Shown: positions 28,220 through 36,545 of the stretch, one piece after another
How the letters are laid out: each line of letters starts with the position of its first letter
How positions within the stretch are numbered: position 1 is the stretch's first letter
DNA from: Halanaerobiaceae bacterium
GTDB taxonomy: Bacteria; Bacillota; Halanaerobiia; Halanaerobiales; Halarsenatibacteraceae
Length of the DNA: 64,000 nucleotides
Reading direction: 5' to 3'
Assembly: GCA_003553485.1 (NCBI GenBank)
Contig: PWEJ01000145.1
Coordinates: 1-64,000, forward strand
Notes under the pieces: model-generated
Told to the model about the DNA's origin: nothing
The model's input: only the letters and a program-made list of their open reading frames with translations
Database searches by the model: none
Made by a program: the position numbers and the translations under genes

Positions 28220-29123
28220 GAAGGGTCAAAAGGAACCTGAACAGGTTTTAGGGCAGAATGTACCTATTGGCAGTGCTGATTATCTTGCCCCTGAATCTTT
28301 AAATAAAGCCTTAGAATATCGCAGCAGATACGGTTATAAAGCAGTAGTAATAGCCGGGGGCACCGATATCATGGTTGATTATTTTGAAAAATTACCGGAG
28401 GTTACTAGCTGGTTAGACCTGACAAAAATTTCAGCTCTTAAAAATATTGAAATAACCAGGGAAGAGATTATTATAGGCAGTCTGGTTACTCATCTAGAAA
28501 TAGCCAGAAATGAAGAGTTAAAAAAATATTTACCGCTATTAGCAGCTGCTTCCTCAGAGGTGGGTTCCTGGCAGATTCAAAGCCGGGGGACAATTGGTGG
28601 AAATATTGTAACCTCTTCACCGGCGGGAGATACATTAGCTCCCTTGCTGGCCTATCAAGCCAGATTTGTGCTGGCCAGTACTGAAGGGGAAAGGGAAGTG
28701 GCGGCGGAAGAATTTTTTGTCGGTCCCAAAGATAATATTATGGAGCCGCAGGAGCTTTTAACAAAAATCATTATACCACATCCCCCTGAAAACACCATCA
28801 GTCGCTGGTGGAAAGTGGGCAAAAGAAAAGCTATGATTATATCTAGCCTTACTATGGCTTTGCTTTTGGAAGTAAATAAAAATGACAGAATTCAATCTGC
28901 TCGAGCTGCCTACGGGGCTGTGGCACCGACGCCACTGCGACTGGAAAGTCTGGAAGAATATTTAACCGATAAAGATTTACAGGAAGTCGAACTAAAAAAA
29001 GCAGGCAATTTAGCGGAGGAAGCTATTTCTCCTATCTCTGATATTAGAGGCACCGAAGAATACCGCCGTCAGGTAACCAGAGATATAACCATTGAAGCCC
29101 TGCGAGAAATGCAGCAAAGATGA
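28158..29123 (+). CDS. Molybdenum hydroxylase FAD-binding subunit (second set)
   Basis: FAD subunit (321 aa) of a second hydroxylase. Motifs VIAGGTDIMVDYF and QIQSRGTIGGNIVTSSPAGD mark the FAD-binding folds. The start at 28158 (or 28161) lies 62 bases inside ssnA; GGAGGTG about 10 bases upstream and no later in-frame start before the conserved domain support it. This gives a charged N-terminal extension of about 35 residues that the first FAD subunit lacks. Confidence 0.88.
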   Translation: MMKNSRQNASNRQENFGENSKKGQKEPEQVLGQNVPIGSADYLAPESLNKALEYRSRYGYKAVVIAGGTDIMVDYFEKLPEVTSWLDLTKISALKNIEITREEIIIGSLVTHLEIARNEELKKYLPLLAAASSEVGSWQIQSRGTIGGNIVTSSPAGDTLAPLLAYQARFVLASTEGEREVAAEEFFVGPKDNIMEPQELLTKIIIPHPPENTISRWWKVGKRKAMIISSLTMALLLEVNKNDRIQSARAAYGAVAPTPLRLESLEEYLTDKDLQEVELKKAGNLAEEAISPISDIRGTEEYRRQVTRDITIEALREMQQR

Positions 29124-29136
29124 GGAGGATTAGAAA

Positions 29137-29619
29137 ATGAAAATAACCTTTACAATAAATAATAAAGAAAAAACTGTAGAAGTTTCTCCCCATCAACGAC
29201 TGCTAGATGTTATTAGAAAAGAGCTGGGCTTAACAGCTGCCAAGGAAGGTTGCGGCAAAGGAGAATGTGGAGCCTGTACAGTTCTTTTGAATGGGGAGCC
29301 AGTAGCGTCCTGTCTGGTATTAGCTCCTCAGGCTGATGGGGCAGAGATATTAACAGTAGAAGGACTATTATCAGAGGAAGGCGATATCCATCCTTTACAG
29401 CAGGCCTTTTTAGATGCCGGAGCAGTCCAGTGTGGTTTTTGTATACCAGGTACTATCATGACCAGCTATCGTCTGCTACAGGAAAAAGCTAATCCAGAAC
29501 GGCAAGAAATAAGGGAAGCTTTGGCAGGGAATATCTGCCGCTGTACCGGTTATCAAAAAATTATTGATGCCGTAGAATTGGCGGCAGAAAAATGGCAAGC
29601 TGGAGGTGAAGTTCAGTGA
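29137..29619 (+). CDS. Molybdenum hydroxylase [2Fe-2S] subunit (second set)
   Basis: Small Fe-S subunit (160 aa) with GCGKGECGACTVLLNG, QCGFCIPGT and NICRCTGY, so both [2Fe-2S] sites are intact. It shares a 4-base GTGA overlap with the next gene, coupling its translation to the Mo-binding subunit. ATG at 29137 follows GAGGAGG. Confidence 0.95.
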   Translation: MKITFTINNKEKTVEVSPHQRLLDVIRKELGLTAAKEGCGKGECGACTVLLNGEPVASCLVLAPQADGAEILTVEGLLSEEGDIHPLQQAFLDAGAVQCGFCIPGTIMTSYRLLQEKANPERQEIREALAGNICRCTGYQKIIDAVELAAEKWQAGGEVQ

Positions 29620-30944
29620 GCAAAAAATATATAGGTAAGGCAGTAAAAAAAGTTGATGCTCAAGCGAAAGTCAATGGTGAAGCAGAATATACCGAAGATC
29701 TCATCAATGAGTTTTCTGATTTACTCCATATGAGAGTACTGCGAGCTCCGCATCCCCATGCCTACCTAAAAGATATCGATATTTCAGAAGCCCTGGAGGT
29801 TCCCGGGGTAGTAGCTGTATTTACCAAAGCAGATTTTCCGAAACTTTCGGAATTCGGTTTGATCATAAAAGACCAGCCGGTTCTAGTGGGCAAGGGAGAA
29901 AAGATGCGCTTTTTAGGTGATGCTATTGCTTTAGTGGTAGCGGAAAATGATGCCGCCGCTTTACGGGGAAGAGAAAAAATAAAGCTGGATATAGAAGAAT
30001 TAGAAATAGTTGAAGACCCACTGCAGGCAATGGAAAAGGGCTGTATTCAAATCCATGAGGACCATGATATCGAAGTGACTCATTATCTCAATAAAGATAT
30101 GTGCTGTGACAATATTCTATCTGATAATTATATCGACAGGGGAGATGTAGAAAAGGGGTTTGCTGAGGCCGACCACATAATAGAACGGGAATATAAAACT
30201 CAGTTTGTGGAACAACTGCCCCTGCAGGTAGAAAAGGGGATTGCTGATTATGATAATGAGAATGAAGAGATAATAATCTGGGCAGCCAGTCAGTGGATTC
30301 ATGATACCCAGGCCGACATTGCTCAGGCCATGGGAGTTCCCAAGGAAAAAATCAGGCTTAAGCAACCAGTTATCGGAGGTGCCTTTGGCAAAAAAGAAGA
30401 TATATCTGTTCATATTCACCTGGCTCTGGCAGCCAGAGAGCTAAAAAGGCCGGTTGTGCTCCTTTATAACCGGGAAGAATCGATGATAGCTCAATCTAAA
30501 AGACATCCCCAGATTATCAAACACAAAACAGGGGTGACCAGGGAAGGTAAGCTCACTGCCTGGGAGACTGAGATGATCATGGATACAGGCGCCTATGCTT
30601 CCAGCGGACCGGCGGTGGTTAGGAATGCTATGTTTCACTGCTCCGGCCCCTATCAGGTAGAAAATGTCAGGGCAGTCTGTTATGCTGTTTATACAAATAA
30701 CACCTACTGTGGAGCCATGAGAGGTTTTGGGGCAACACAGATGGGCTTTTCTTATGATAACCACATGGATGTAATTGCCACTGAGCTGGATTTTGATCCC
30801 TTTGAGTTTAGACTTAAGAACGCTTTTGCTATTGGTTCTAAAACTCCTGGTGGCGAAGAACTAAACCATGGAGTTAATGTTAAAGAAACAATAGAAGCAG
30901 TGCATGAGGCAAGCAACTGGCAGGAAGGTGATAAGGATGATTAA
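29616..30944 (+). CDS. Molybdenum hydroxylase Mo-binding subunit, N-terminal half (L type)
   Basis: N-terminal part (442 aa, about 48 kDa) of a Mo-cofactor subunit, containing the aldehyde-oxidase a/b hammerhead domain, GGAFGKKEDIS and GAMRGFGATQMGF. It ends exactly where the first hydroxylase's single large subunit has the linker before its C-terminal half; the rest is in the next gene. GTG start at 29616 follows GGAGGTGAAG. Size and split point resemble the 50-kDa NdhL of Eubacterium barkeri nicotinate dehydrogenase, a selenium-dependent enzyme. The substrate here is more likely a purine, given neighbouring deaminases. Confidence 0.88.
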   Translation: MSKKYIGKAVKKVDAQAKVNGEAEYTEDLINEFSDLLHMRVLRAPHPHAYLKDIDISEALEVPGVVAVFTKADFPKLSEFGLIIKDQPVLVGKGEKMRFLGDAIALVVAENDAAALRGREKIKLDIEELEIVEDPLQAMEKGCIQIHEDHDIEVTHYLNKDMCCDNILSDNYIDRGDVEKGFAEADHIIEREYKTQFVEQLPLQVEKGIADYDNENEEIIIWAASQWIHDTQADIAQAMGVPKEKIRLKQPVIGGAFGKKEDISVHIHLALAARELKRPVVLLYNREESMIAQSKRHPQIIKHKTGVTREGKLTAWETEMIMDTGAYASSGPAVVRNAMFHCSGPYQVENVRAVCYAVYTNNTYCGAMRGFGATQMGFSYDNHMDVIATELDFDPFEFRLKNAFAIGSKTPGGEELNHGVNVKETIEAVHEASNWQEGDKDD

Positions 30945-31929
30945 GCGGGGAAAAGGTCTAGGAACAATAATGTTTGGCTTTGGCTACGGAGAAGGTTTTC
31001 CTGATCATTCCATAGCTTCACTAGAACCTATTGACAATGATAAAATATTAATTAGAACCTCTGCTGCTGATGTAGGCCAGGGAGTTAAAACCGTTGCTGT
31101 TCAGATCGCCTCTGAGGTTCTTAAACTTGCTCCTGAGCATTTTGTCCTAAGTGAAGGAGATACTCATATAACGCAAAATGCAGGCTCTACCTCTGCCACC
31201 AGGCAGACTTATTTTACCGGTCACGCTGTTAAGGAAGCGGCAGAAGATCTATTGGGCAATATTTATCACTATGCCAGCCAGGAATTTGTTACTAATCATC
31301 CTGAGATGGGCACTAAAGAGGGCCGGGTCTTTTCCCATGTAGACCCTGACCAGGAAATGACAATCTGGCAGTTGCGAGACAAGTTGGCCGATGAGGGCAT
31401 TGAGCTTAAAGGCCGTGGAACCTTTTTCCCTAAAACCTTTAAACCGGATCCAGAGACTGGCCAGGCTGAAAAGGTATACGTTGGTTATACCTTCCACAGT
31501 CAGGTGGTGGAGGTAGCTGTGGATACCATTACTGGCGAGGTGACTGTGGAAAAAGCATATAGTGCTGTGGATATAGGGCAGGCTATCAATCCGCAGGCAG
31601 TTGAAGGTCAGATTGAAGGGGGAACAGCTCAGGGGTTGGGCATGGCGCTCATGGAAGAACAGATTATTGAAAAGGGCCGGACCCTTAATCCTGATATGAG
31701 CCGCTATTTAGTCCCTACTGCTGTTGATACTCCAGAGGTGGAGACTATTTTAATAGAAAACGAAGATAACGATGGGCCCTTTGGAGCTAAAGGAGTTGGA
31801 GAACCGGCAATGATTGCCACAGCTCCGGCTATTATCAATGCTATCCATGATGCTATTGGAGTTCGTTTTTATGAGCTGCCTGTTACACCAGAAAAAATTA
31901 AAGAAGCTCTTGCAAATAAAGAACAATAG
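30937..31929 (+). CDS. Molybdenum hydroxylase Mo-binding subunit, C-terminal half (M type)
   Basis: C-terminal part (330 aa, about 37 kDa), starting IKRGKGLGT and including DVGQGVKT, the second Mo-cofactor contacts and GAKGVGEPAM with the catalytic base Glu289. It begins with its own ATG at 30937 overlapping the preceding stop (ATGATTAA), with AGGAAGGTG about 7 bases upstream. It is therefore a designed split rather than a sequencing error. It resembles the 37-kDa NdhM half of nicotinate dehydrogenase. Together, 28158-31929 encodes a four-subunit hydroxylase. Confidence 0.88.
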   Translation: MIKRGKGLGTIMFGFGYGEGFPDHSIASLEPIDNDKILIRTSAADVGQGVKTVAVQIASEVLKLAPEHFVLSEGDTHITQNAGSTSATRQTYFTGHAVKEAAEDLLGNIYHYASQEFVTNHPEMGTKEGRVFSHVDPDQEMTIWQLRDKLADEGIELKGRGTFFPKTFKPDPETGQAEKVYVGYTFHSQVVEVAVDTITGEVTVEKAYSAVDIGQAINPQAVEGQIEGGTAQGLGMALMEEQIIEKGRTLNPDMSRYLVPTAVDTPEVETILIENEDNDGPFGAKGVGEPAMIATAPAIINAIHDAIGVRFYELPVTPEKIKEALANKEQ

Positions 31930-31990
31930 AAATCTATTTTGTTTTTCAAGTTGAGAGTATAATAACTTTCAGGAAAGGAAGTGACCATAG

Positions 31991-33094
31991 ATGACTGATT
32001 TAAGTGTAGAATTTCTAGGAATGAAATTTAAAAATCCGGTGATGCCAGCAGCAGGACCACCAATTAAGGATGCAGAAGCAGCCAGAAAAGCAGTTGAAGG
32101 TGGAACCGGGGCTATTGTCACCAAGACTATTTCGGTAGAGGCAGCCGAGGTGCCAAGGCCCAATATGGCTCAGATTAGAGGAGGGTTTATGAATACCGAA
32201 CTCTGGTCAGAAATGGGGCCCGAGCAGTGGCTGGAAGAGGAATATCCTGCAATAGCAGAATTAGGTTTGCCAGTAATTGCGGGTTTAGGCTATTCTGCTG
32301 AAGAAATAAATGAACTGGCTAAAAAAGTGGCTCCCTTCGCCGATGCCCTGGAATTATCGACTCATTATTTAGGTGATGACCCCACCCCGGTGGTGGAGAG
32401 CGTTAAAGCAGCCAAGGCAGCGGCCGAGTTACCTGTGCTGGTTAAATTGAGTCCTCAGATTGATATACCCACCTTCGCAAAAGCAGCTGAAGAGGCAGGG
32501 GCAGATGGTCTGGTGTTGATTAACTCCTTTGGACCCACCCTGGATTTTGCTGTGGAAAATGGACGTCCCCTTATGGGCAGTGAAAAGGGCTATGGCTGGC
32601 TTTCTGGCCCGGCAATATTCCCTCTGGCTTTACGAGCAGTCTATGAGGCGGTGACCAGTGTTGATATTCCGATAATTGGAGTTGGGGGAATCAGTAAAGG
32701 AATTGATGCTATAAAAATGCTGATGGTGGGGGCAGAGGCTGTTCAGGTCTGTACAGCCCCTATTTTAGAAGGACCAGGGTTTTATGGCAAACTGGTTGCT
32801 GAAATTGAGGAATTTATGGAAGAAAATGGTTACTCCAGTCTGGCAGAAATTAGAGGTTTAGCCTTAGATAAACTGCCAGAGGAAGATCAGTTTGAGACCA
32901 TTCCTCCTACAGTGATTAGAGAAAATTGTACCAGCTGTGAGCTGTGTATTAAAAGCTGTGTCTATGAGGCCATTGAACTTGATGAAAGCGGGGAATTTGT
33001 GGTCATAGATGAGGAAAAATGTGCTGGCTGTGGTTTATGTGTCACCAGGTGTAATTTTGCAGCCCTTGAACTTGTGAGACCAGGTGAAAATTGA
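31991..33094 (+). CDS. PreA-like dihydroorotate/dihydropyrimidine dehydrogenase with ferredoxin domain
   Basis: FMN-dependent DHODH-fold protein (367 aa). The N-terminal barrel has NPVMPAAGPP, KLSPQ and IGVGGISKG (phosphate-binding); the C-terminal 70 residues carry two [4Fe-4S] motifs, CTSCELCIKSC and CAGCGLCVTRC. This layout matches PreA, the dihydropyrimidine-dehydrogenase subunit, although no PreT partner is adjacent. In the known anaerobic purine cluster the redox slot is held by the larger YgfK; this protein may replace it. ATG at 31991 follows AGGAAAGGAAG. adenine deaminase follows with overlapping stop and start. Confidence 0.83.
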   Translation: MTDLSVEFLGMKFKNPVMPAAGPPIKDAEAARKAVEGGTGAIVTKTISVEAAEVPRPNMAQIRGGFMNTELWSEMGPEQWLEEEYPAIAELGLPVIAGLGYSAEEINELAKKVAPFADALELSTHYLGDDPTPVVESVKAAKAAAELPVLVKLSPQIDIPTFAKAAEEAGADGLVLINSFGPTLDFAVENGRPLMGSEKGYGWLSGPAIFPLALRAVYEAVTSVDIPIIGVGGISKGIDAIKMLMVGAEAVQVCTAPILEGPGFYGKLVAEIEEFMEENGYSSLAEIRGLALDKLPEEDQFETIPPTVIRENCTSCELCIKSCVYEAIELDESGEFVVIDEEKCAGCGLCVTRCNFAALELVRPGEN

Positions 33095-34812
33095 TGTTAG
33101 CGGAACTTCTAGCTCAAGCCCGGGGAGATAAAAAAGCTGATCTGGTTTTGAAAAACTGCCGGATCTTAGATGTATATAATTGTCGTATCTTTACCGATGA
33201 TTTAGCTATTGGTCAGGGTAAAATTATCGGCAGCGGTGATTATCAGGGCAGGCGAGAAATTGACCTGGCCGGTAATTATCTAGCTCCCGCTTTTATTGAT
33301 GGCCATTTACATCTGGAGAGTGCCATGGTTAGGGTAGATGAACTGGCTAAACTGGTTTTAAGCCGCGGAGTTACTACTGTCGTTGCTGACCCCCATGAAA
33401 TTGCCAATGTTGCCGGGGTGGAGGGTATTAAATATCTCTTGAATCGGGGTAAAGACCTGCCCTGGAATTTCCACCTCATGCTTCCCTCCTGTGTGCCGGC
33501 AACTCCTTTAGAAAATTCCGGTGCCAGATTGGAAGCAGAAGATCTGGCAGATTTAAAGGAGGAACCAGAAGTTTTTGGCCTGGGGGAGGTAATGGATTAT
33601 CCTGGAGTTATTCAGGGAGAAGAAAAATTACTGGCTAAAATAAAATTAATGGAAGATAGGTTTATCGATGGTCATGCTCCTGAGGTTACAGGTCGAGAGC
33701 TAAATGCCTATCTTCTAGCTGGCATCCAGGCTGACCATGAATGTACTACTGCCGAAGAGGCCTGTGCCAAAGTGGCTAAAGGCATGTATGTCATGATAAG
33801 GCAGGGCTCTGTAACCCGGGATTTGCAGGCTCTCCTACCTGCCGTCAGGGCCGAAAATAATGATCGTTTTCTCCTGGCCACCGACGATAGAGAACCGGAA
33901 GACTTACTAGCTGAAGGTCACCTTGATTATGCAGTTAAATTGGCTATTGCTAGGGGTTTAGCACCCCTTTTAGCCTATCGCCTGGCAACTTTAAATGCTG
34001 CCCGGGCCTTAGGCCTCGATGACCGGGGAGCTATTTCTCCGGGGAAGCGGGCTGATTTAATAGTATTAAAAGATTTAGAAAAAGTTGAGCTGGAGATGGT
34101 TTTTAAAGATGGAAAATTGTTGTATAATAGAGGAGAGTGGCTGGAAGAGATAACTCCCCCCACTCCCCAGGACGGTTTAGAGGAGAAAATAACCTCTACT
34201 GTCAGGCTGCCGGAAGTTTCTCAACAGGATTTTACCTTGCCGGCAGGGAAAAAATATAGAGTAATGACTTTAAAAGAGGATCAGATAATTACCGGGGAGG
34301 AATTTGTTCATCGAAAAGAAGGGGAAAAGCAGCAGGACTTTTTAACCAGAACCAATACCCAGTTGATAGCCGTGGTGGAACGCCATCAGGCCAGTGGCAA
34401 AATTGGTCTGGGATTAGTAAAGGGTTTTAATCTTGAGGATGGGGCTATTGCCAGCTCGGTAGCCCATGATTCCCATAACTTGATAGCAGTGGGGCGCAGA
34501 GCAGCTGATCTTTTAGCTGCCTTCAAGGCTATAGAAAAAAGACAGGGAGGGCAGGTTGTTATTGCTGGCGAAGAAGTTAAAGCAGAACTTCCTCTGCCCA
34601 TAGCCGGGTTAATGGCTGACCTTCCTCTACCGGAGGTAGCCAGGCGGCAGCAGGAACTATCTCAGGCTGTTAGAGAGCTAGGTGAAGATAAGAAAAATGC
34701 CTTTATGACTCTCTCCTTTTTAGCTCTTTCTGTGATACCTGAGCTTAAAATAACTGAGCGAGGTTTCTTTAATGTCAAGGAGTTTAAGGAAGTGAGTCTG
34801 GTGGTGGAATAA
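33094..34812 (+). CDS. ade: Adenine deaminase
   Basis: Deaminates adenine to hypoxanthine and ammonia (572 aa; family length about 570-600). Amidohydrolase motifs DGHLHLESAMV, ADPHEIANVAG, GHAPEV and QADHECTTAEEA are intact, followed by the C-terminal domain with DSHNLIAVG. ATG at 33094 overlaps the previous stop (TGATG); the in-frame TTG at 33091 is less likely. It supplies hypoxanthine to the upstream hydroxylases. Confidence 0.95.
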   Translation: MLAELLAQARGDKKADLVLKNCRILDVYNCRIFTDDLAIGQGKIIGSGDYQGRREIDLAGNYLAPAFIDGHLHLESAMVRVDELAKLVLSRGVTTVVADPHEIANVAGVEGIKYLLNRGKDLPWNFHLMLPSCVPATPLENSGARLEAEDLADLKEEPEVFGLGEVMDYPGVIQGEEKLLAKIKLMEDRFIDGHAPEVTGRELNAYLLAGIQADHECTTAEEACAKVAKGMYVMIRQGSVTRDLQALLPAVRAENNDRFLLATDDREPEDLLAEGHLDYAVKLAIARGLAPLLAYRLATLNAARALGLDDRGAISPGKRADLIVLKDLEKVELEMVFKDGKLLYNRGEWLEEITPPTPQDGLEEKITSTVRLPEVSQQDFTLPAGKKYRVMTLKEDQIITGEEFVHRKEGEKQQDFLTRTNTQLIAVVERHQASGKIGLGLVKGFNLEDGAIASSVAHDSHNLIAVGRRAADLLAAFKAIEKRQGGQVVIAGEEVKAELPLPIAGLMADLPLPEVARRQQELSQAVRELGEDKKNAFMTLSFLALSVIPELKITERGFFNVKEFKEVSLVVE

Positions 34813-34986
34813 GATCATCTTTGAGCTTATAACTTTCAACAAGAAAATTAATTGGGGAGGTGATGGAAAAATAATTTATCTGTTTAACATAAAAGCTGGA
34901 TAAATTTGGCTGAAAGTCTGGTGAAGGATTGAAAGTGATAATTGACAGAGGAAATTTATTCTAAAACTTGAGGAGGCATTTATAAC

Positions 34987-36315
34987 ATGGACGATCAGCA
35001 TTCACAAGGCGGTTTTCTGGATAGTCTTTTCAAACTAAGTCAGAATAATACTAATGTTAAAACCGAGGTTATAGCTGGTTTTACAACTTTCATGACCATG
35101 GCCTATATCATTTTTGTTAACCCTGATATTTTAAGTGATGCGGGCATGCCCTTTGAAGGAGTTTTCATTGCTACTATTGCCGGTATTATTTTAGGTACTC
35201 TGGCAATGGCTTTGCTGACAAATTATCCCTTTGCCCTTGCTTCCGGTATGGGTCTTAACGCCTTTTTTGCCTATTCGGTAGTAATTGGTATGGGAGTTCC
35301 CTGGGAAGTAGCCCTGGGTATCATATTTTTTGAAGGTATTTTATTTATAATTTTAAGTGTAACACCAGTGAGGGAAATGATAGTAAACTCAATACCGATG
35401 TGCTTGAAGATAGGGATATCTTCAGGTATCGGTCTTTTTATAGCCTTCATTGGTTTTGATAATGCTGGTTTTATCGAGCCCTATGAAGCAACTTTTGTAG
35501 AGGTCGGGGAAGTTCTTACTGGCTCTGGTTTAGTTGCCATGGTGGGTCTAGTTATCAGTGGAATCTTTTATGCCTTAAAGATCAAAGGGGCTCTGCTCTG
35601 GGGTATTATTGCCGCCACTATATTTGGCTTTATACCTGGCATAACACAGGCTCCTGAGGCCGTTGTCCAGATGCCCTCCATGGGCGATTGGGGACAGGTC
35701 TTTATGCAGCTGGAGTTAAGTGCTGTCTTTGATGCTGGCTTGATTGCGGTAATCCTGTCTTTCTTGTTTGTAGATCTTTTTGACACCGCTGGAACTTTAG
35801 TCGGTGTAAGTCAACAGGCCGGTTATTTGGATGAAGAAGGCAATCTACCTAAGGCCAGTAGAGCTCTGCTGGCAGATGCTATAGGTACTACTGGAGGTGC
35901 TATTTTTGGCACCAGTACAGTTACCACCTATATCGAATCAGCTTCCGGTGTTGCCGAAGGAGGCCGGACAGGGTTAACGGGGATAGTTACTGCCTTCCTG
36001 TTCTTCCTTTCTCTGTTTTTCATGCCTTTAGTCGGTATGGTGCCCTCAGCTGCGACAGCACCAGCTTTAATCATTGTTGGTACAATGATGATGACCAATG
36101 TTACAAAATTGGACTGGGATGATTATACAGAAATTTTACCAGCCTTTATGACTATGGTCTCCATGCCCTTTATGTATTCAATCTCCGATGGAATAGCCAT
36201 TGGCTTTATTGTCTATCCCCTGGTCAAACTCTTCACTGGCAAGGGAGAAGATGTCCACTGGTTAGTCTATGTCTTAGGTCTTGTTTTTGTAGCCTACTTT
36301 ATTTTCCTGGCCTAG
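34987..36315 (+). CDS. NCS2-family purine permease (AzgA type)
   Basis: Integral membrane transporter (442 aa) of the hypoxanthine/guanine/adenine AzgA/PbuG branch: GFTTFMTMAYIIFVNP in TM1, SGMGLNAFFAYSVV, DLFDTAGTLVGV, and GTSTVTTYIESASGVAEGGRTG. About 12 membrane segments are apparent. It would import purine bases, perhaps with H+ or Na+, for the adjacent catabolic enzymes. It sits 174 bases after adenine deaminase, in a gap where I found no convincing riboswitch. A strong terminator follows. Confidence 0.92.
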   Translation: MDDQHSQGGFLDSLFKLSQNNTNVKTEVIAGFTTFMTMAYIIFVNPDILSDAGMPFEGVFIATIAGIILGTLAMALLTNYPFALASGMGLNAFFAYSVVIGMGVPWEVALGIIFFEGILFIILSVTPVREMIVNSIPMCLKIGISSGIGLFIAFIGFDNAGFIEPYEATFVEVGEVLTGSGLVAMVGLVISGIFYALKIKGALLWGIIAATIFGFIPGITQAPEAVVQMPSMGDWGQVFMQLELSAVFDAGLIAVILSFLFVDLFDTAGTLVGVSQQAGYLDEEGNLPKASRALLADAIGTTGGAIFGTSTVTTYIESASGVAEGGRTGLTGIVTAFLFFLSLFFMPLVGMVPSAATAPALIIVGTMMMTNVTKLDWDDYTEILPAFMTMVSMPFMYSISDGIAIGFIVYPLVKLFTGKGEDVHWLVYVLGLVFVAYFIFLA

Positions 36316-36336
36316 CCTTGGCTTAAAGAGAAAATG

Positions 36337-36386
36337 AGCCAGCAGTATTTCAGTGCCAAAAGGGCTGTTTGCTGCTGGCTTTTTTA
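36337..36386 (+). terminator. Strong terminator after the purine permease
   Basis: GCCAGCAG (36338-36345) pairs with CTGCTGGC (36372-36379), followed by six T. The long loop contains no obvious second stem. Confidence 0.8.
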
Positions 36387-36394
36387 ATTATATA

Positions 36395-36423
36395 TTGCAA
36401 TCAAGCTGGATAACTATTATAAT
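36395..36423 (+). promoter_or_regulatory. Sigma-A promoter of the decarboxylase operon
   Basis: TTGCAA (36395-36400), 17-base spacer, TATAAT (36418-36423). A near-ideal vegetative promoter lying just after the permease terminator and about 120 bases before the decarboxylase start codon. Confidence 0.65.
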
Positions 36424-36545
36424 TATCTCTGTAATAAAATAAAAAGAGCAAAAAAGTTTATGAAGTTTATTACTTATCCTAAAACTTACCTTAATAGTTG
36501 ATAGATTTTAGCAAATAAGGCTAAAGAGATTGGGAGGTTAAAATC

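Noticed and set aside
30904-30944. Frameshift disrupting the second Mo-binding subunit
   Set aside because: The downstream gene has its own ATG, good SD and stop/start overlap, and the split point matches known L/M-type enzymes.
21814-31929. In-frame TGA selenocysteine codons in the molybdenum hydroxylases
   Set aside because: All frames are continuous to family length; selenium in these enzymes is a labile cofactor ligand, not encoded.
34813-34986. Possible purine riboswitch or promoter before the permease, including TTGACA near 34943
   Set aside because: No three-way-junction aptamer signature is visible, and no -10 box stands at correct spacing from TTGACA.
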